Assembly: GCA_016722445.1 (NCBI GenBank)
Contig: JADKIZ010000006.1
Coordinates: 186,001 to 250,000 of the forward strand
DNA: 64,000 nt
Origin: Flavobacteriales bacterium
GTDB lineage: Bacteria; Bacteroidota; Bacteroidia; Flavobacteriales_D; Sanyastnellaceae
Reading direction: 5' to 3'
In this document: piece by piece, positions 35,468-44,628 of the stretch
Layout of the letters: every line of letters begins with the position of its first letter
Numbering within the stretch: position 1 is the first letter of the stretch
Notes under the pieces: generated by a model
What the model was told of the DNA's origin: nothing
Databases searched by the model: none
Seen by the model: the letters and a program-made list of their open reading frames with translations, nothing else
Position numbers and translations under genes: made by a program

Positions 35468-37177
35468 TTATTCTTTGATCACTTTGAACTTTGTTGCAAT
35501 TCCAGTGTGGTCTTTCAATTGAATAAAATAAATGCCTTTTGGACCAGAAAGCGGAATGATTGCTGTTTTGGTTGAAAGTAAATTTTGTGTTTCGATCATT
35601 TGACCTGTTGTATTGAAGATTTCTATTTGTGCATTTAGAATGGGTTGATCAAAAACGATTTGAACGAAGTCGGAAGTTGGATTAGGATAAATTTGTATGA
35701 AGTGGTGCAAATGATCCGATTCTACATCAGCAGGTATCGGATGAGTTTTAATCAAGAAAGCATCGAAATTTCCATGCGAATTGATGGACAAAACATCAGC
35801 TTCAGGATTGAGATCGGCTGTCGCATAAAACCAACCGGTGGTATATACATTGCCGCTGTTATCCACTGTTATGGCTTGTCCGCGATCTCCAAAAGACGCA
35901 TCAGTTCCGCCCACGGTTTGTGACCAAATGTGATTTCCATTCAAATCATATTTGCAGATAAAAACATCTTCACCTCCAGCAGATGTCAGGTTGTTTTGTG
36001 CCGCACCAGAATTGAAGTCAATTGTCGATTGATAAAATCCGGTCAGATAAATATTCGAGTTGTTATCGAGATCAATACTTTGACCCCATTCAGGTAACGC
36101 ACTACCGAATCCGTGAGCCCAAAGCGAATTTCCATCTGCATTGAGTTTAAGTAGGTAAATATCTTGTTCTCCTAAAGCAGTGATTTCATTTGTCCCGCTG
36201 CCTGAATCGAAATCGACAGTGTTTTCGAATCGACCTGTAGCGTAGATGTTACCATCGGCATCGGTTTGAACCGCATAACCAACTTCCCACCCGATAGAAC
36301 CAAATGAATTAACCCAAAGAAGTAATCCTGTAGCGTCGTATTTGGCAATAAAAATATCAATGGCACCGATGGCTGTGAGGAGGTTTTCTCCTGCTCCGGG
36401 ATCAAAATCCGTGACACCAAAGTAATAACCAGTCGCGATCACATTTCCTAAATTGTCTGTGGTCACACCAATACAATGGTCATTGCTGTTGGCACCGGTA
36501 CCTAAGGCCCAAATGAAATTGCCAGAGGCATCGAGTTTACAGATGAAAAAATCATCACCCCCGCCATTTGCTGTGAGGTTGAATGTCTGATCGCCCGGAT
36601 TGAAATCTGCAACACCTTGAAACCGTCCTCCGATGATCACATTGTTATCACTGTCCACGGCTACAGAATGACCTTCGTCTGTTGTGAGTCCTCCCATGTT
36701 TTTAGCCCAAACTAAAGCACCATCATTATGAAATTTTGCGACATAAACATCATCTCCACCGGCCGATGTTAGATTGAATTCATTGGTGGAATCAGGGTCA
36801 AAATCGGCGGTGCCGTTAAAATGACCAACAACCAAAACATCACCTGCGGCATCAATAGCTAGGCCATGGACTTCATCAAAATTTTCACTTCCGAATTGAA
36901 TGGCCCAAACAAAATGTCCATTTGCATCAGACTTTTGAATAAAAACGTCTGATCCCCCTCCATTGGCAGTGAGCTCGAATACACCATCTTCAGGATCGAA
37001 ATCAGTGATATATCTAAATAGACCAGCCGTATAAACATTGCCACTGTTGTCGGTTGCCACCGCACGGCCTTCATCCTGAACATCGCCTCCTAATGCGAAT
37101 GCCCAGTCGAATATTTGGGATTGAAGTTGAGTGGAGGCGAAAAGGAGGCAGAATAGAAGTATGAATTTTGTTTTCAT
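35468..37177 (-). CDS. T9SS type A cargo protein with SBBP-like beta-propeller repeats
   Basis: 569 residues with signal peptide (FILLFCLLFASTQLQSQ). About eight to nine repeats of roughly 50 residues follow, each with the pattern GNVYxxGxFxxxxDFDPG then DVFIxKxDANGxxxWA, as in SBBP/beta-propeller repeat proteins. The C-terminus is a type A sorting domain (FIQIYPNPTSDFVQIVFDQP ... GIYFIQLKDHTGIATKFKVI), cleaved on export by the type IX system. Probably a secreted or cell-surface protein. The repeats are regular in the protein although the DNA copies are diverged. Confidence 0.88.
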   Translation of the reverse strand: MKTKFILLFCLLFASTQLQSQIFDWAFALGGDVQDEGRAVATDNSGNVYTAGLFRYITDFDPEDGVFELTANGGGSDVFIQKSDANGHFVWAIQFGSENFDEVHGLAIDAAGDVLVVGHFNGTADFDPDSTNEFNLTSAGGDDVYVAKFHNDGALVWAKNMGGLTTDEGHSVAVDSDNNVIIGGRFQGVADFNPGDQTFNLTANGGGDDFFICKLDASGNFIWALGTGANSNDHCIGVTTDNLGNVIATGYYFGVTDFDPGAGENLLTAIGAIDIFIAKYDATGLLLWVNSFGSIGWEVGYAVQTDADGNIYATGRFENTVDFDSGSGTNEITALGEQDIYLLKLNADGNSLWAHGFGSALPEWGQSIDLDNNSNIYLTGFYQSTIDFNSGAAQNNLTSAGGEDVFICKYDLNGNHIWSQTVGGTDASFGDRGQAITVDNSGNVYTTGWFYATADLNPEADVLSINSHGNFDAFLIKTHPIPADVESDHLHHFIQIYPNPTSDFVQIVFDQPILNAQIEIFNTTGQMIETQNLLSTKTAIIPLSGPKGIYFIQLKDHTGIATKFKVIKE

Positions 37178-37243
37178 TTTGTGTCTAAGGTTTGGAAGCG
37201 GTTTAAAAATCGTGGGTTAATTTCTCTGGTAAATGTAAATAAA

Positions 37244-37600
37244 TCAATTGATAAGGTCGTGGTTTCTATCCAATGCGGAGATGACAAAACCCGAATCCAT
37301 CGGGTATATCGCAAAATGCACATCCACGATTGTTGCCATCCACCATGAAGCATAGGTTATTTGTTGCAACAGAGTATTTGAATCGATGTAGGTAATGGTG
37401 AATCTGTGATTAAAGGATGTAGCCTTAATTTGCGTATTGGCTATGGCTTTGCTGGAATCTTTGTTTTTGATTCCATTCCTAAAAGGGAAATCAAAAGAAA
37501 TTGGCCAGCGTTGATCGGCCCTTGACTTTCGAATGACCGAGGATTCCTGAGTGTGATGAATCAGTCCAAGTGGAGTGAACAATCCTGTATATTTGGCCAA
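37244..37600 (-). CDS. Hypothetical protein, weakly supported
   Basis: A 118-residue open frame with a TTG start at 37600 and a stop codon a few codons upstream. No family, signal peptide or membrane segment is recognised. The C-terminal part (VDVHFAIYPMDSGFVISALD) has a natural-looking pattern, but the absence of an ATG and the position between two larger genes leave it doubtful. If it is not real, the 438 bases between 37178 and 37615 are non-coding and hold the promoters of the flanking genes. Confidence 0.33.
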   Translation of the reverse strand: MAKYTGLFTPLGLIHHTQESSVIRKSRADQRWPISFDFPFRNGIKNKDSSKAIANTQIKATSFNHRFTITYIDSNTLLQQITYASWWMATIVDVHFAIYPMDSGFVISALDRNHDLIN

Positions 37601-37615
37601 AGACTTTCAACTTGA

Positions 37616-38413
37616 ATGAAAAAGATTGCTGTTCTCGTAGACTTTACCCGAAGTGGTAAACCAGCCATGATGATGGCGAAGCGCCTGTCAGAAATTTCCG
37701 GCGCAGAAATTATTGCTGTCAATATCAGTGATGGTCAACACAACGATGAAGTGTTGAAGCATCAATTGGATGAATACACTTCTGCGATGCTTGGTCAGAA
37801 GATCACTTCTCACGCCGTGATCGGACATGGCAGGCTACTTTCATCCATACCGCAATTGCTTTCGGAAATCAATCCAGACCTTGTGGTGATTTGCACGCAT
37901 GGTATTCGCGGCGTGATCCAAACTTTGTTTGGTGCAACGATTTTGAAATTGGTTCAAGAAATTCATTACCCAAGCGTTGTGGTTCAAGAAAACACGGTGG
38001 TAAGAAATGTATTGCCTGTCAATATCCTTTTAACGGCAAGTCCATACGAATCATTTTATGCGAAAATGAAATATTGTGGAACGATCGCGAAATCAATCGA
38101 TGCGAACGTTGTTCATTATGAAATGGAAAAATACCTTGGCGATACTGAAGAAGTCATTGCGAAACACAGCAAAGAAGCGGAAGCATACTATAGCGAAATT
38201 CAAGTGAAATTTTCTACGGTAAATGAAGAGCGAAAGCTGATGTCGTTGGGTTTTGCGCAGCAAACCATCAACTACGCTTACAATCATGGCTATGATCTTG
38301 TGTGTGTATCTGCGGATACGCACCAGGAACAGATGGCCATGGGAAAAGCGGACAAGGAAAAAATGTTGTGCAATGATGAAGGTGTTGCCATTTTGGTTTG
38401 TCCAGATAAATAA
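37616..38413 (+). CDS. Universal stress protein, two tandem Usp domains
   Basis: 265 residues. The first Usp domain begins MKKIAVLVDFTRSGKPAMMM and contains PDLVVICTHGIRGV; the second begins LPVNILLTASPYESFYAKM and ends with NHGYDLVCVSADTHQEQ. The tandem form is common in Bacteroidota. The ATP-loop G-x2-G-x9-G(S/T) is not clearly intact in either half (RGVIQTLFGAT is the nearest), so nucleotide binding is doubtful. It is closed by a strong terminator at 38434. Confidence 0.88.
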   Translation: MKKIAVLVDFTRSGKPAMMMAKRLSEISGAEIIAVNISDGQHNDEVLKHQLDEYTSAMLGQKITSHAVIGHGRLLSSIPQLLSEINPDLVVICTHGIRGVIQTLFGATILKLVQEIHYPSVVVQENTVVRNVLPVNILLTASPYESFYAKMKYCGTIAKSIDANVVHYEMEKYLGDTEEVIAKHSKEAEAYYSEIQVKFSTVNEERKLMSLGFAQQTINYAYNHGYDLVCVSADTHQEQMAMGKADKEKMLCNDEGVAILVCPDK

Positions 38414-38433
38414 AGAAATCTCCTTTTATAAAT

Positions 38434-38465
38434 AAAAAACCCGCCTCAAATGAAGCGGGTTTTTT
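38434..38465. terminator. Bidirectional intrinsic terminator
   Basis: AAAAAACCCGC and GCGGGTTTTTT, a perfect 11-bp stem with a 10-base loop. It lies between the converging Usp gene and the PadR operon. Confidence 0.88.
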
Positions 38466-38484
38466 TATTCTGATTACACGTTGT

Positions 38485-38859
38485 TTACTCAGCTTTCCTG
38501 AGTCTGTTATTGTCGTATTGATAGAGTTGCCAAAAGAGCATAGGCACAAATACGAGTGCTATGATCAGCATACCCAACAATGCCATCATGTTGGCGCCCG
38601 GCCAATGCATCAGTTTGAACAACGACCCTATGCTGAAAATGAATCCGCCAATGGCACCGATCAATGTGCGCGAGCGATAGGTGTAATAAGTTGGAAATTT
38701 TATGGCAGATGTAATCAAAGCCAACATGGATGTGGCTAACGAGACAAAGCCGATGAATAGCAAATGATTCGCCATTGGCCAATAGAGTGTTTTGAAGGTG
38801 AATCCCAATAGCACACATACAGTGGCTACGAATCCGAAGAAATACTGTGTGATTTTCAT
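38485..38859 (-). CDS. GldL-like small membrane protein
   Basis: 124 residues with four hydrophobic segments. The pattern LFKLMHWPGANMMALLGMLI and FKTLYWPMANHLLFIGFVSL resembles the N-terminal membrane region of the gliding protein GldL, as two repeats in one protein. Such GldL-related proteins recur beside PadR regulators in Bacteroidota; the role is unknown. It overlaps the small 81-residue gene by four bases (ATGA) and is the last gene of the padR operon. Confidence 0.78.
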   Translation of the reverse strand: MKITQYFFGFVATVCVLLGFTFKTLYWPMANHLLFIGFVSLATSMLALITSAIKFPTYYTYRSRTLIGAIGGFIFSIGSLFKLMHWPGANMMALLGMLIIALVFVPMLFWQLYQYDNNRLRKAE

Positions 38860-39101
38860 TGTAAAAGGTATTTGAGGGTTAATATGAACTGAACTTGTTC
38901 CTCGATTTCATGTATGCCATTTGGAGCAAGGTTGTGCAACGTATTTGACAGTGCATCATCGAAGGAATGTCCTTCCAGTAATTGTTCTTCAATGCTGCAA
39001 CAACAATGGTCAATCAACTCTGTTTGCAATTGAAGATCACGCACCGATGCCTTGATCAATCGTTCAATTTCCTGTTGGTATTTTTCAGTGAAATCAGCCA
39101 T
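38856..39101 (-). CDS. Small helical protein of the padR operon
   Basis: 81 residues. Pattern of charged helices with DHCCCSIEEQLLEGHSFDDALS in the middle, typical of the small proteins that accompany PadR regulators in Bacteroidota (often with DUF1700/HAAS-like helical regions). Function not known; it may be a membrane-associated partner or anti-regulator. Its ATG lies inside the end of the corrected padR frame, and its stop overlaps the GldL-like gene. Confidence 0.75.
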   Translation of the reverse strand: MADFTEKYQQEIERLIKASVRDLQLQTELIDHCCCSIEEQLLEGHSFDDALSNTLHNLAPNGIHEIEEQVQFILTLKYLLQ

Positions 39102-39439
39102 GTGATGGTGTCAATTTGATTCCCATAATCATTTGAATGCTCTCCATAAAACCAGACAGTTCTTCTGCGCGAACTGCAATTTGTTTTTTTTCCGGAAGTC
39201 GTTAGACTGTAATAGACACGCGGTCGGTTGCCGACCATCACTTCTTCGGTCTTGACGAAGCCTTCTTTCAAAAGTTTGTGCAAAGCGGGATACAATGATC
39301 CTTCCTTCAGCAAAATTTTTCCGTCGGTTCTTTGTTTAACCACTTTGGTGATGTCGTATCCGTACATCTTGCCATTTTCCTGCAATAATTTCAGGATAAT
39401 GGTTCCCAGTGTTCCTTTTATGAGTTCATTTGTTGGCAT
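39094..39439 (-). CDS. PadR-family transcriptional regulator, interrupted by one frameshift near its end
   Basis: Winged-helix repressor. The DNA-binding half is intact (KGTLGTIILKLLQENGKMYG, EGSLYPALHKLLKEGFV, RVYYSLTTSGKK). The frame then goes wrong at the run of eight T's 39184-39191 (plus strand). Seven would continue as KKQIAVRAEELSGFMESIQM and stop at 39094, giving about 114 residues, the usual PadR-s1 length, and placing the stop inside the next gene's ATG. ATG 39439 is preferred to the TTG at 39448. A perfect operator palindrome lies 11 bases upstream. Confidence 0.88.
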
Positions 39440-39449
39440 CGGAGGCAAA

Positions 39450-39472
39450 TATACATAGAATTGCTATGTATA
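39450..39472. promoter_or_regulatory. Candidate PadR operator: perfect 9-bp inverted repeat
   Basis: TATACATAG at 39450-39458 and CTATGTATA at 39464-39472, spacer five bases. It lies between the divergent padR and permease genes. It contains the ACAT/ATGT halves known for PadR operators. It may control both directions. Confidence 0.65.
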
Positions 39473-39499
39473 GAAACTCTAGGTATTAAAAAAAATTGT

Positions 39500-40855
39500 A
39501 TGATCGACAAAAAAACTTTGGAAAACATAACGACAGTTATTCGTCCGAGTTTGCGTTTTGTTGATTTGACGGTCATTGTGGTCAGTTTGGTGATTGGGAT
39601 GGGGATTTTTCGCACGCCTGCGGAAGTCGCACAAAAGGCTGGGTCATACGAGGTTTTTATATTGGCCTGGGTCACAGGTGCGATCGTTTCGATGATTGGT
39701 GCATTCATTTTTGCGGAAGTGGGATCGGCCTATCCAAGAGCTGGGGGGTTTTATCAAATCTTCTCGCATTGTTATCATCCGGCATTTGCGTTTATGGTCA
39801 ATTGGATCACTGTGATGAGCAACGCAGCTTCTACCGCATTGGTCGCTGTGATGGGATCAGAATATTTGGCACCATTGCTTTTTCCAGCATGGGATCATGA
39901 CATGACTGTTGGTTTGATTTCCGCCTTATCAGTATTGATTCTGTACTTCGTCAACATGGCTGGAATAAAAGTTAGCGCAAAAATTTTGACCGTGTTGATG
40001 GTGGTGAAAATATCATTGTTGCTCATCATGATGATTTCGATTTTCATGTTGCCGGAGCAGTTGGAATCATCAAGTGTAGCGCGAACTGGAGACATGGGTT
40101 GGATGCAAGCTTTCGGACTTTGTTTTATTCCAGTGTTTTTCACCTATGGTGGTTATCAGCAAACCATGAATTTTGGAGGAGATGTCAAAGTGGCCCAGCG
40201 AACAATGCCGCGAGCCATTATCGTCGGTATGTTGTTGGTTATGGTGATTTATTTGATGGTCAATTATGCATATGTCCATGCATTGGGTTTATCGGGGTTA
40301 GCTTCTTCAAAGACAATAGCTGCTGATATCAATGTATTGTTATTCGGTGAAAAAATTCTTCCGTGGATTTCTGTGATCATGTTTATTTCTGTCTTGGCAT
40401 ATGTCAATGTTTCAGTGATGAGTAATCCACGAATTTATTATGCGATGGCTCAAGATGGCGTTATGCCTGCGACTTTTATGAAAGTGAATTCCCGTACTCA
40501 AGTGCAACAGTCGGCGCTGACACTTTTTGTGATCTTTATTTTGATCACGCTTTATTTCTCCAGATCCATTGGTGATCTTTTGAAGTTTGTGATGTTTTTT
40601 GATAGCATAGCCTTCATGGCAGCGGCATATTCCATTTTTATTTTTAGAAGAAAAGCTACAATAGGACAGAACGATGTTTTTAGAATGCGCGGTTATCCTT
40701 GGTTGCCCATGGTTTTCATCTCTGTTTATGCCATCATCAGTGGTGTGATTTTTTATCATGATCCAACTACTGCGTTAACTGGTTTTGTCCTTTTTTTAGG
40801 TGGGTTTCCACTTTACAAATTGTTTGTTTCAATCAACGGTAACAAGAAAGAATGA
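39500..40855 (+). CDS. APC-superfamily amino acid permease
   Basis: Inner membrane amino acid transporter of about 451 residues with 12 probable helices, starting at ATG 39500 (the upstream in-frame codons overlap the padR operator). The substrate-site glycine motif in helix 1 is VIGMGIFRTPAEVAQKAG; helix 6-type region FIPVFFTYGGYQQTMNFGGD follows. The PGG after the first helix seen in close relatives is not evident. It overlaps the downstream aminotransferase by four bases (ATGA), so the two are co-translated and may act on the same amino acid or oligopeptide product. Confidence 0.9.
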   Translation: MIDKKTLENITTVIRPSLRFVDLTVIVVSLVIGMGIFRTPAEVAQKAGSYEVFILAWVTGAIVSMIGAFIFAEVGSAYPRAGGFYQIFSHCYHPAFAFMVNWITVMSNAASTALVAVMGSEYLAPLLFPAWDHDMTVGLISALSVLILYFVNMAGIKVSAKILTVLMVVKISLLLIMMISIFMLPEQLESSSVARTGDMGWMQAFGLCFIPVFFTYGGYQQTMNFGGDVKVAQRTMPRAIIVGMLLVMVIYLMVNYAYVHALGLSGLASSKTIAADINVLLFGEKILPWISVIMFISVLAYVNVSVMSNPRIYYAMAQDGVMPATFMKVNSRTQVQQSALTLFVIFILITLYFSRSIGDLLKFVMFFDSIAFMAAAYSIFIFRRKATIGQNDVFRMRGYPWLPMVFISVYAIISGVIFYHDPTTALTGFVLFLGGFPLYKLFVSINGNKKE

Positions 40856-42006
40856 ATTACAAATCACTATTTCAATTAAATCCCGAAGTAACATTTTTAA
40901 ACTTCGGATCATTTGGTGCAACACCTCTATCGCTCACGGCGGACTACCGCAAATGGCAGGATATGCTTGAATCCGAACCAGTGCAATTCATGACTGTTCA
41001 AGGGCCGAAATACCTTGAAGAGTCGAGAAGGGCTTTGGGGAAATACATAGGATGTCATCATGATGATTTGGTGTATGTGATGAATCCATCGTATGCGATC
41101 AACATTATCGCAAGAAGTTTGAAATTGAATCCTGGAGAAGAAATTCTGACCACTGATTTGGAGTATGGTGCCATGGATAAAACATGGAATTATTATTCAA
41201 AGCAAAATGGATATGTCTATCGCAGACAAAATATTCCGTTGCCATTGACTTCGAAAGAAGCGTTCTTACATGAATTCTGGAAGGGCTACAATGAAAAAAC
41301 GCGCGTTGTTTTTATCAGTCAGATCACCAGCAGCACAGCATTGATATTTCCGGTGAAGGAGATTTGTGAAAGAGCAAAGGAATTGGGATTGATCACCATT
41401 GTAGATGGAGCGCATGTGCCGGGTCATATAGATCTTGATCTGTCAGAATTGAAGGCAGATATATACACGGGCGCTTGCCACAAGTGGATGATGACACCAA
41501 AAGGCTGTTCGTTTTTATATGTAAAAAGGGAAATGCAATCATTGTTTGATCCTTTGCTCATCAGTTGGGGTTATCAAAGTGCTTTGCCTTCTCATTCGCA
41601 GTTTTTGGATTATCATCAACAGCAGGGCACGAGGGATTTTTCGGCTTTTCTCACTGTGCCTGCGTCCATCGCTTTTATGGAAAAGCACCAATGGAAAGAA
41701 GTGGCAAAATCTTGCCAGAAGTTGGCTCAGTCGAATATCGAGAGGTTTTGCGAATTATTGGATACGGTGCCATTGGCACCAATAGGAGATGAATTTTTCG
41801 GACAGATGTGTAGTTTTCAGATCAAAACAAATGATCCGCTGAAATTGAAAGCAATGTTGTATGATCAATACCGAATCGAAATACCCGTGATGGTACAAGG
41901 TGATAAAGTATTCATCCGTTATTCGATCAATGCGTTTAACGATCAGAATGATCTTGACCTTTTGTACCGTGTATTGAAAGAAATAATTGCTCTGAAAATG
42001 CTTTAG
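40852..42006 (+). CDS. Class V aminotransferase family protein (PLP-dependent)
   Basis: 384 residues. PLP-binding lysine is in YTGACHKWMMTPKGCSF, and the preceding strand has VDGAHVPGHIDLDLSEL with the PLP-contacting D and H. N-terminal FLNFGSFGATPLSLTADYRK is the typical FLNxGSxG start of the isopenicillin-N epimerase/cysteine desulfurase-like branch. Exact substrate unknown. Overlap with the permease suggests uptake and transformation of one substrate. It is followed by a hairpin terminator. Confidence 0.9.
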   Translation: MNYKSLFQLNPEVTFLNFGSFGATPLSLTADYRKWQDMLESEPVQFMTVQGPKYLEESRRALGKYIGCHHDDLVYVMNPSYAINIIARSLKLNPGEEILTTDLEYGAMDKTWNYYSKQNGYVYRRQNIPLPLTSKEAFLHEFWKGYNEKTRVVFISQITSSTALIFPVKEICERAKELGLITIVDGAHVPGHIDLDLSELKADIYTGACHKWMMTPKGCSFLYVKREMQSLFDPLLISWGYQSALPSHSQFLDYHQQQGTRDFSAFLTVPASIAFMEKHQWKEVAKSCQKLAQSNIERFCELLDTVPLAPIGDEFFGQMCSFQIKTNDPLKLKAMLYDQYRIEIPVMVQGDKVFIRYSINAFNDQNDLDLLYRVLKEIIALKML

Positions 42007-42023
42007 ACCGATTGGTCTTTTTT
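42005..42023 (+). terminator. Intrinsic terminator after the aminotransferase
   Basis: AGACC, GATT loop, GGTCT and a T run. Short stem; overlaps the end of the corrected HAD gene on the other strand. Confidence 0.65.
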
Positions 42024-42647
42024 AAACTACAACAAGGTCGGAAATTCTTTCGCCCGGTTTGAGGTGATATGCTGCTAATCCTGCTTCCAGCACCTTTCAC
42101 GTGTTGAATGCTGTCGTCTATGAACAATGTTTCGGAAGGAATAAGATTGTTCCATTCGCAAACTTTGAGATAGGTTTCCGGATATGGTTTTTTGATCCCA
42201 ATGACATTTGAATAGTAGATTTTTTCAAATGCCGATCTGAAATGGTTGATATCCATTTTTTCGGCAATCATTTTTTCAAACGCTACAACATGGATGGCGT
42301 TGGTATTGCTCAGCATAAAAGTTTTTCTGCCTGAATTTTTCACCTGATGAACCATTTCTACTTGTTCAGGCATGATGTATAACAGAATACAATTCCAGGC
42401 CTCATCGACTTCCTGGCGTGTTGCCTTCGGCACAAAACTGTGCAGGTACTGCATGAATTCCTCATTGGAAACTTTGCCGGTTTCAAGTTTATCGAAAATC
42501 GGATTTTGATTGGCTTGTGTATAGATTTCTTTGAAATCAGTAAAACCTAATTTGGCAAAAGCCTGGAGCTGGGAGGTGATAATCGATTTCGAACAAAACA
42601 CCACCAAAATCAAAAATGACATTTCTGATTCCTTTTAAATCAATCAT
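42022..42647 (-). CDS. HAD-family hydrolase, interrupted by two frameshifts
   Basis: Haloacid-dehalogenase-like phosphatase. After two one-base deletions the protein would be about 207 residues. The nucleophile motif I (NVIFDFGGVLFEID) is in the frame from ATG 42647. The central part (QAFAKLGFTDF, motif II FMLSNTNAIHV, motif III KKPYPETYLKV, motif IV TLFIDDSIQHV) is in a second frame, and the end (EAGLAAYHLKPGERISDLVV) returns to the first. The breaks map to GGG at 42571-42573 and CC at 42087-42088 (plus strand). This resembles the YihX/epoxide-hydrolase-like HAD group; substrate unknown. Confidence 0.85.
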
Positions 42648-42676
42648 AGTTTTTTGAAAATAGAAACGGAGAAATA

Positions 42677-43756
42677 TTAATTCGCTTCACGTTTGATCCA
42701 GGCACTTCCGCCAGATGATTTAATTTTTCTCATCGCTGCGGTAGCTTCAGATTTTGTTGGGTAATAGCCATAAGCGACAAGTTGCAGTCCGTCTTTTTTA
42801 CCAGCTAAAGAAGCTTCGAAACCATCGTTCTGAAGTTTTTGAAGAAACTTTTCTGCATTTTCAGGAATGGAGAAAGCGCCACCAATTACGGCAAAGCGAT
42901 TACTTGAATGATGCTCTTTGCTGATGAGTGTTTTCTGGTCGTTTTCTTTTTTGACTTCCGTGGTTGACGGGGCCGCAATTTCTTTCAACTTGTTTTCGAT
43001 TTCAACACCAGTAGGTGTAACCCTGTTTTGCATGAAGTCGAAACGAATATTACCGGATGCTGTATCTAGTGCACTACTCAAAACAGATTTATCGACACCG
43101 GTTTCAGGAGCGAAAGAAAACTCACGGTTCTCGTAGTCTGAGTCGATGCGCACCCGATGGAATGGATTGAGTGAAGCCAAGGTAAACTCACCTTGACCGC
43201 CCAACTGATTGCCGGCTAAAAATGATCCCGCCAACAAGAGAGGAATGGCAATTGCAGCAGCAATTTTCCAACTGGCCTGTTGTTTTCTGCTTTCAGAATT
43301 GATTGGAATAACTGGTGTCTCAACAGGTAACTCCTGTTGTTCAATATACCTCAGTTGAACTGGACGGAGTCCATATGAACTGGTTAGAAAATTTTCTTCT
43401 TCATCAGGGATGAACTGAAGTTGTCCGCTGGTATCGCGAAAAAACACCCCGATATGTTCCAACACCAATCTCCCGGATTGATTCAGGGTTTGCTGGTAGG
43501 ATGCAATTTGATGGCGGATTTTTTCAGATGCGTCTTGAAATGACAGATTGAACAGCTTTGCGGTATGTTGTACCAGCAGTCCATCATTGTCTTTCAAATG
43601 TCGGTTGAAACCGATATGCTTAGACGGAGGTTGAATCACGTGCGTGCGACGATTGAGTCTAGCGCTGCGATAATTTGCCACGAGCCCGCCGAATTCTGGC
43701 AATACGACACAATCGTGATCGTAGAGTAGATCGCATATGACGGGTTCAAGCCTCAT
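42677..43756 (-). CDS. HU-CCDC81 plus SPOR-domain protein
   Basis: 359 residues from ATG 43756. N-terminal about 150 residues have the pattern of the HU-CCDC81-type DNA-binding-like fold (ICDLLYDHDCVVLPEFGGLV, HIGFNRHLKDNDGLLVQHTA, RLVLEHIGVFFRDTSG). One membrane helix follows (WKIAAAIAIPLLLAGSFLAG), then a low-complexity linker. A C-terminal SPOR domain ends the protein (FAVIGGAFSIPENAEKFLQK, LVAYGYYPTKSEATAAMRKI), which should bind denuded peptidoglycan at the division site. The combination is a Bacteroidota-specific architecture. The upstream frame extension to 43813 is not needed. Confidence 0.87.
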   Translation of the reverse strand: MRLEPVICDLLYDHDCVVLPEFGGLVANYRSARLNRRTHVIQPPSKHIGFNRHLKDNDGLLVQHTAKLFNLSFQDASEKIRHQIASYQQTLNQSGRLVLEHIGVFFRDTSGQLQFIPDEEENFLTSSYGLRPVQLRYIEQQELPVETPVIPINSESRKQQASWKIAAAIAIPLLLAGSFLAGNQLGGQGEFTLASLNPFHRVRIDSDYENREFSFAPETGVDKSVLSSALDTASGNIRFDFMQNRVTPTGVEIENKLKEIAAPSTTEVKKENDQKTLISKEHHSSNRFAVIGGAFSIPENAEKFLQKLQNDGFEASLAGKKDGLQLVAYGYYPTKSEATAAMRKIKSSGGSAWIKREAN

Positions 43757-43861
43757 GCTGCAAATATAGATCGGGTTCTGAAGCGCTGAAAGCGATCCAA
43801 TGTATTGCTTCACAGTGATTTGTGAAAAGCTTAGCTTTTTAGGGCGGACGGATTCAAAGGG

Positions 43862-44602
43862 TTAAAGCAGATTGTCCAGAATGTGTTTAAGGTCTTCCGG
43901 CGTGTCAACTGCTGGAGTTTCAATATCGGTTTCAGCCACGTAGATGGACATTCCTGACTCAATCCATCGCAATTGTTCGAGTGATTCGGCCCTTTCCAAA
44001 GGTGAAGTTTCGAGGCTGCATATGGAGGTGAGAGCAGATACTTGATATGCGTAAAGTCCGATGTGTTTGTAGTACGCGTGGTGCAAATGCCATTCGTTTT
44101 GCGGTGAGTTTTTTTGATATGGAATGGCGTGTCTGCTAAAATAAATGGCTCTCCCATTTGGTGAAAAAATCACTTTCACTTTATTGGGATTAAAAAGTGA
44201 GGCGTTATCTGAAATGCGTTTTGCCAGCGTTGCGATTTCTACTTCTGGTTTGCTGATCAAATTGGCCAACAAATCAATTTGCGATGGATCAACAAAAGGT
44301 TCGTCACCTTGAATGTTGATGATGGCATCAGCATGGAGTCCTGATTTTTGGTATGCTTCCAGACAACGATCCGTCCCACTAGGATGATCTGGTGAGGTCA
44401 TGACCACCTGATATCCGAAAGATTGAACATGATTAAAAATTCTCTCATCATCGGTTGCGACGATTACTCCGAACAACGCATTGCATGAGGTCGCTTGTTC
44501 AACCACGCGGCGAATCATGCTCTTCCCATCAATTTCAACCAAAGGTTTGCCGGGAAATCTTGTGCTTGCAAATCGAGCAGGTATGATGCCTAGAATTTTC
44601 AT
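43862..44602 (-). CDS. kdsB: 3-deoxy-manno-octulosonate cytidylyltransferase
   Basis: Activates Kdo as CMP-Kdo for the lipopolysaccharide inner core. 246 residues, normal for the family. Nucleotide-binding start IIPARFASTRFPGKPL, then VIVATDDERI, SGTDRCLEA, the INIQGDEPFV motif and RAIYFSRHAIPY, followed by HIGLYAYQVSAL. The C-terminal VDTPEDLKHI is typical. The gene lies between the TonB receptor and the SPOR protein, 26 bases after the stop of the receptor. Confidence 0.96.
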   Translation of the reverse strand: MKILGIIPARFASTRFPGKPLVEIDGKSMIRRVVEQATSCNALFGVIVATDDERIFNHVQSFGYQVVMTSPDHPSGTDRCLEAYQKSGLHADAIINIQGDEPFVDPSQIDLLANLISKPEVEIATLAKRISDNASLFNPNKVKVIFSPNGRAIYFSRHAIPYQKNSPQNEWHLHHAYYKHIGLYAYQVSALTSICSLETSPLERAESLEQLRWIESGMSIYVAETDIETPAVDTPEDLKHILDNLL

Positions 44603-44628
44603 GTTTGCGAAGTTAGCACAACGAAATG

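Noticed and set aside
35468..37177. Regular repeats at 35.5-37.2 kb as a possible CRISPR or tandem DNA repeat
   Set aside because: The periodicity is at protein level (SBBP-like repeats of about 50 residues); the DNA copies are diverged and there are no constant repeats with spacers.
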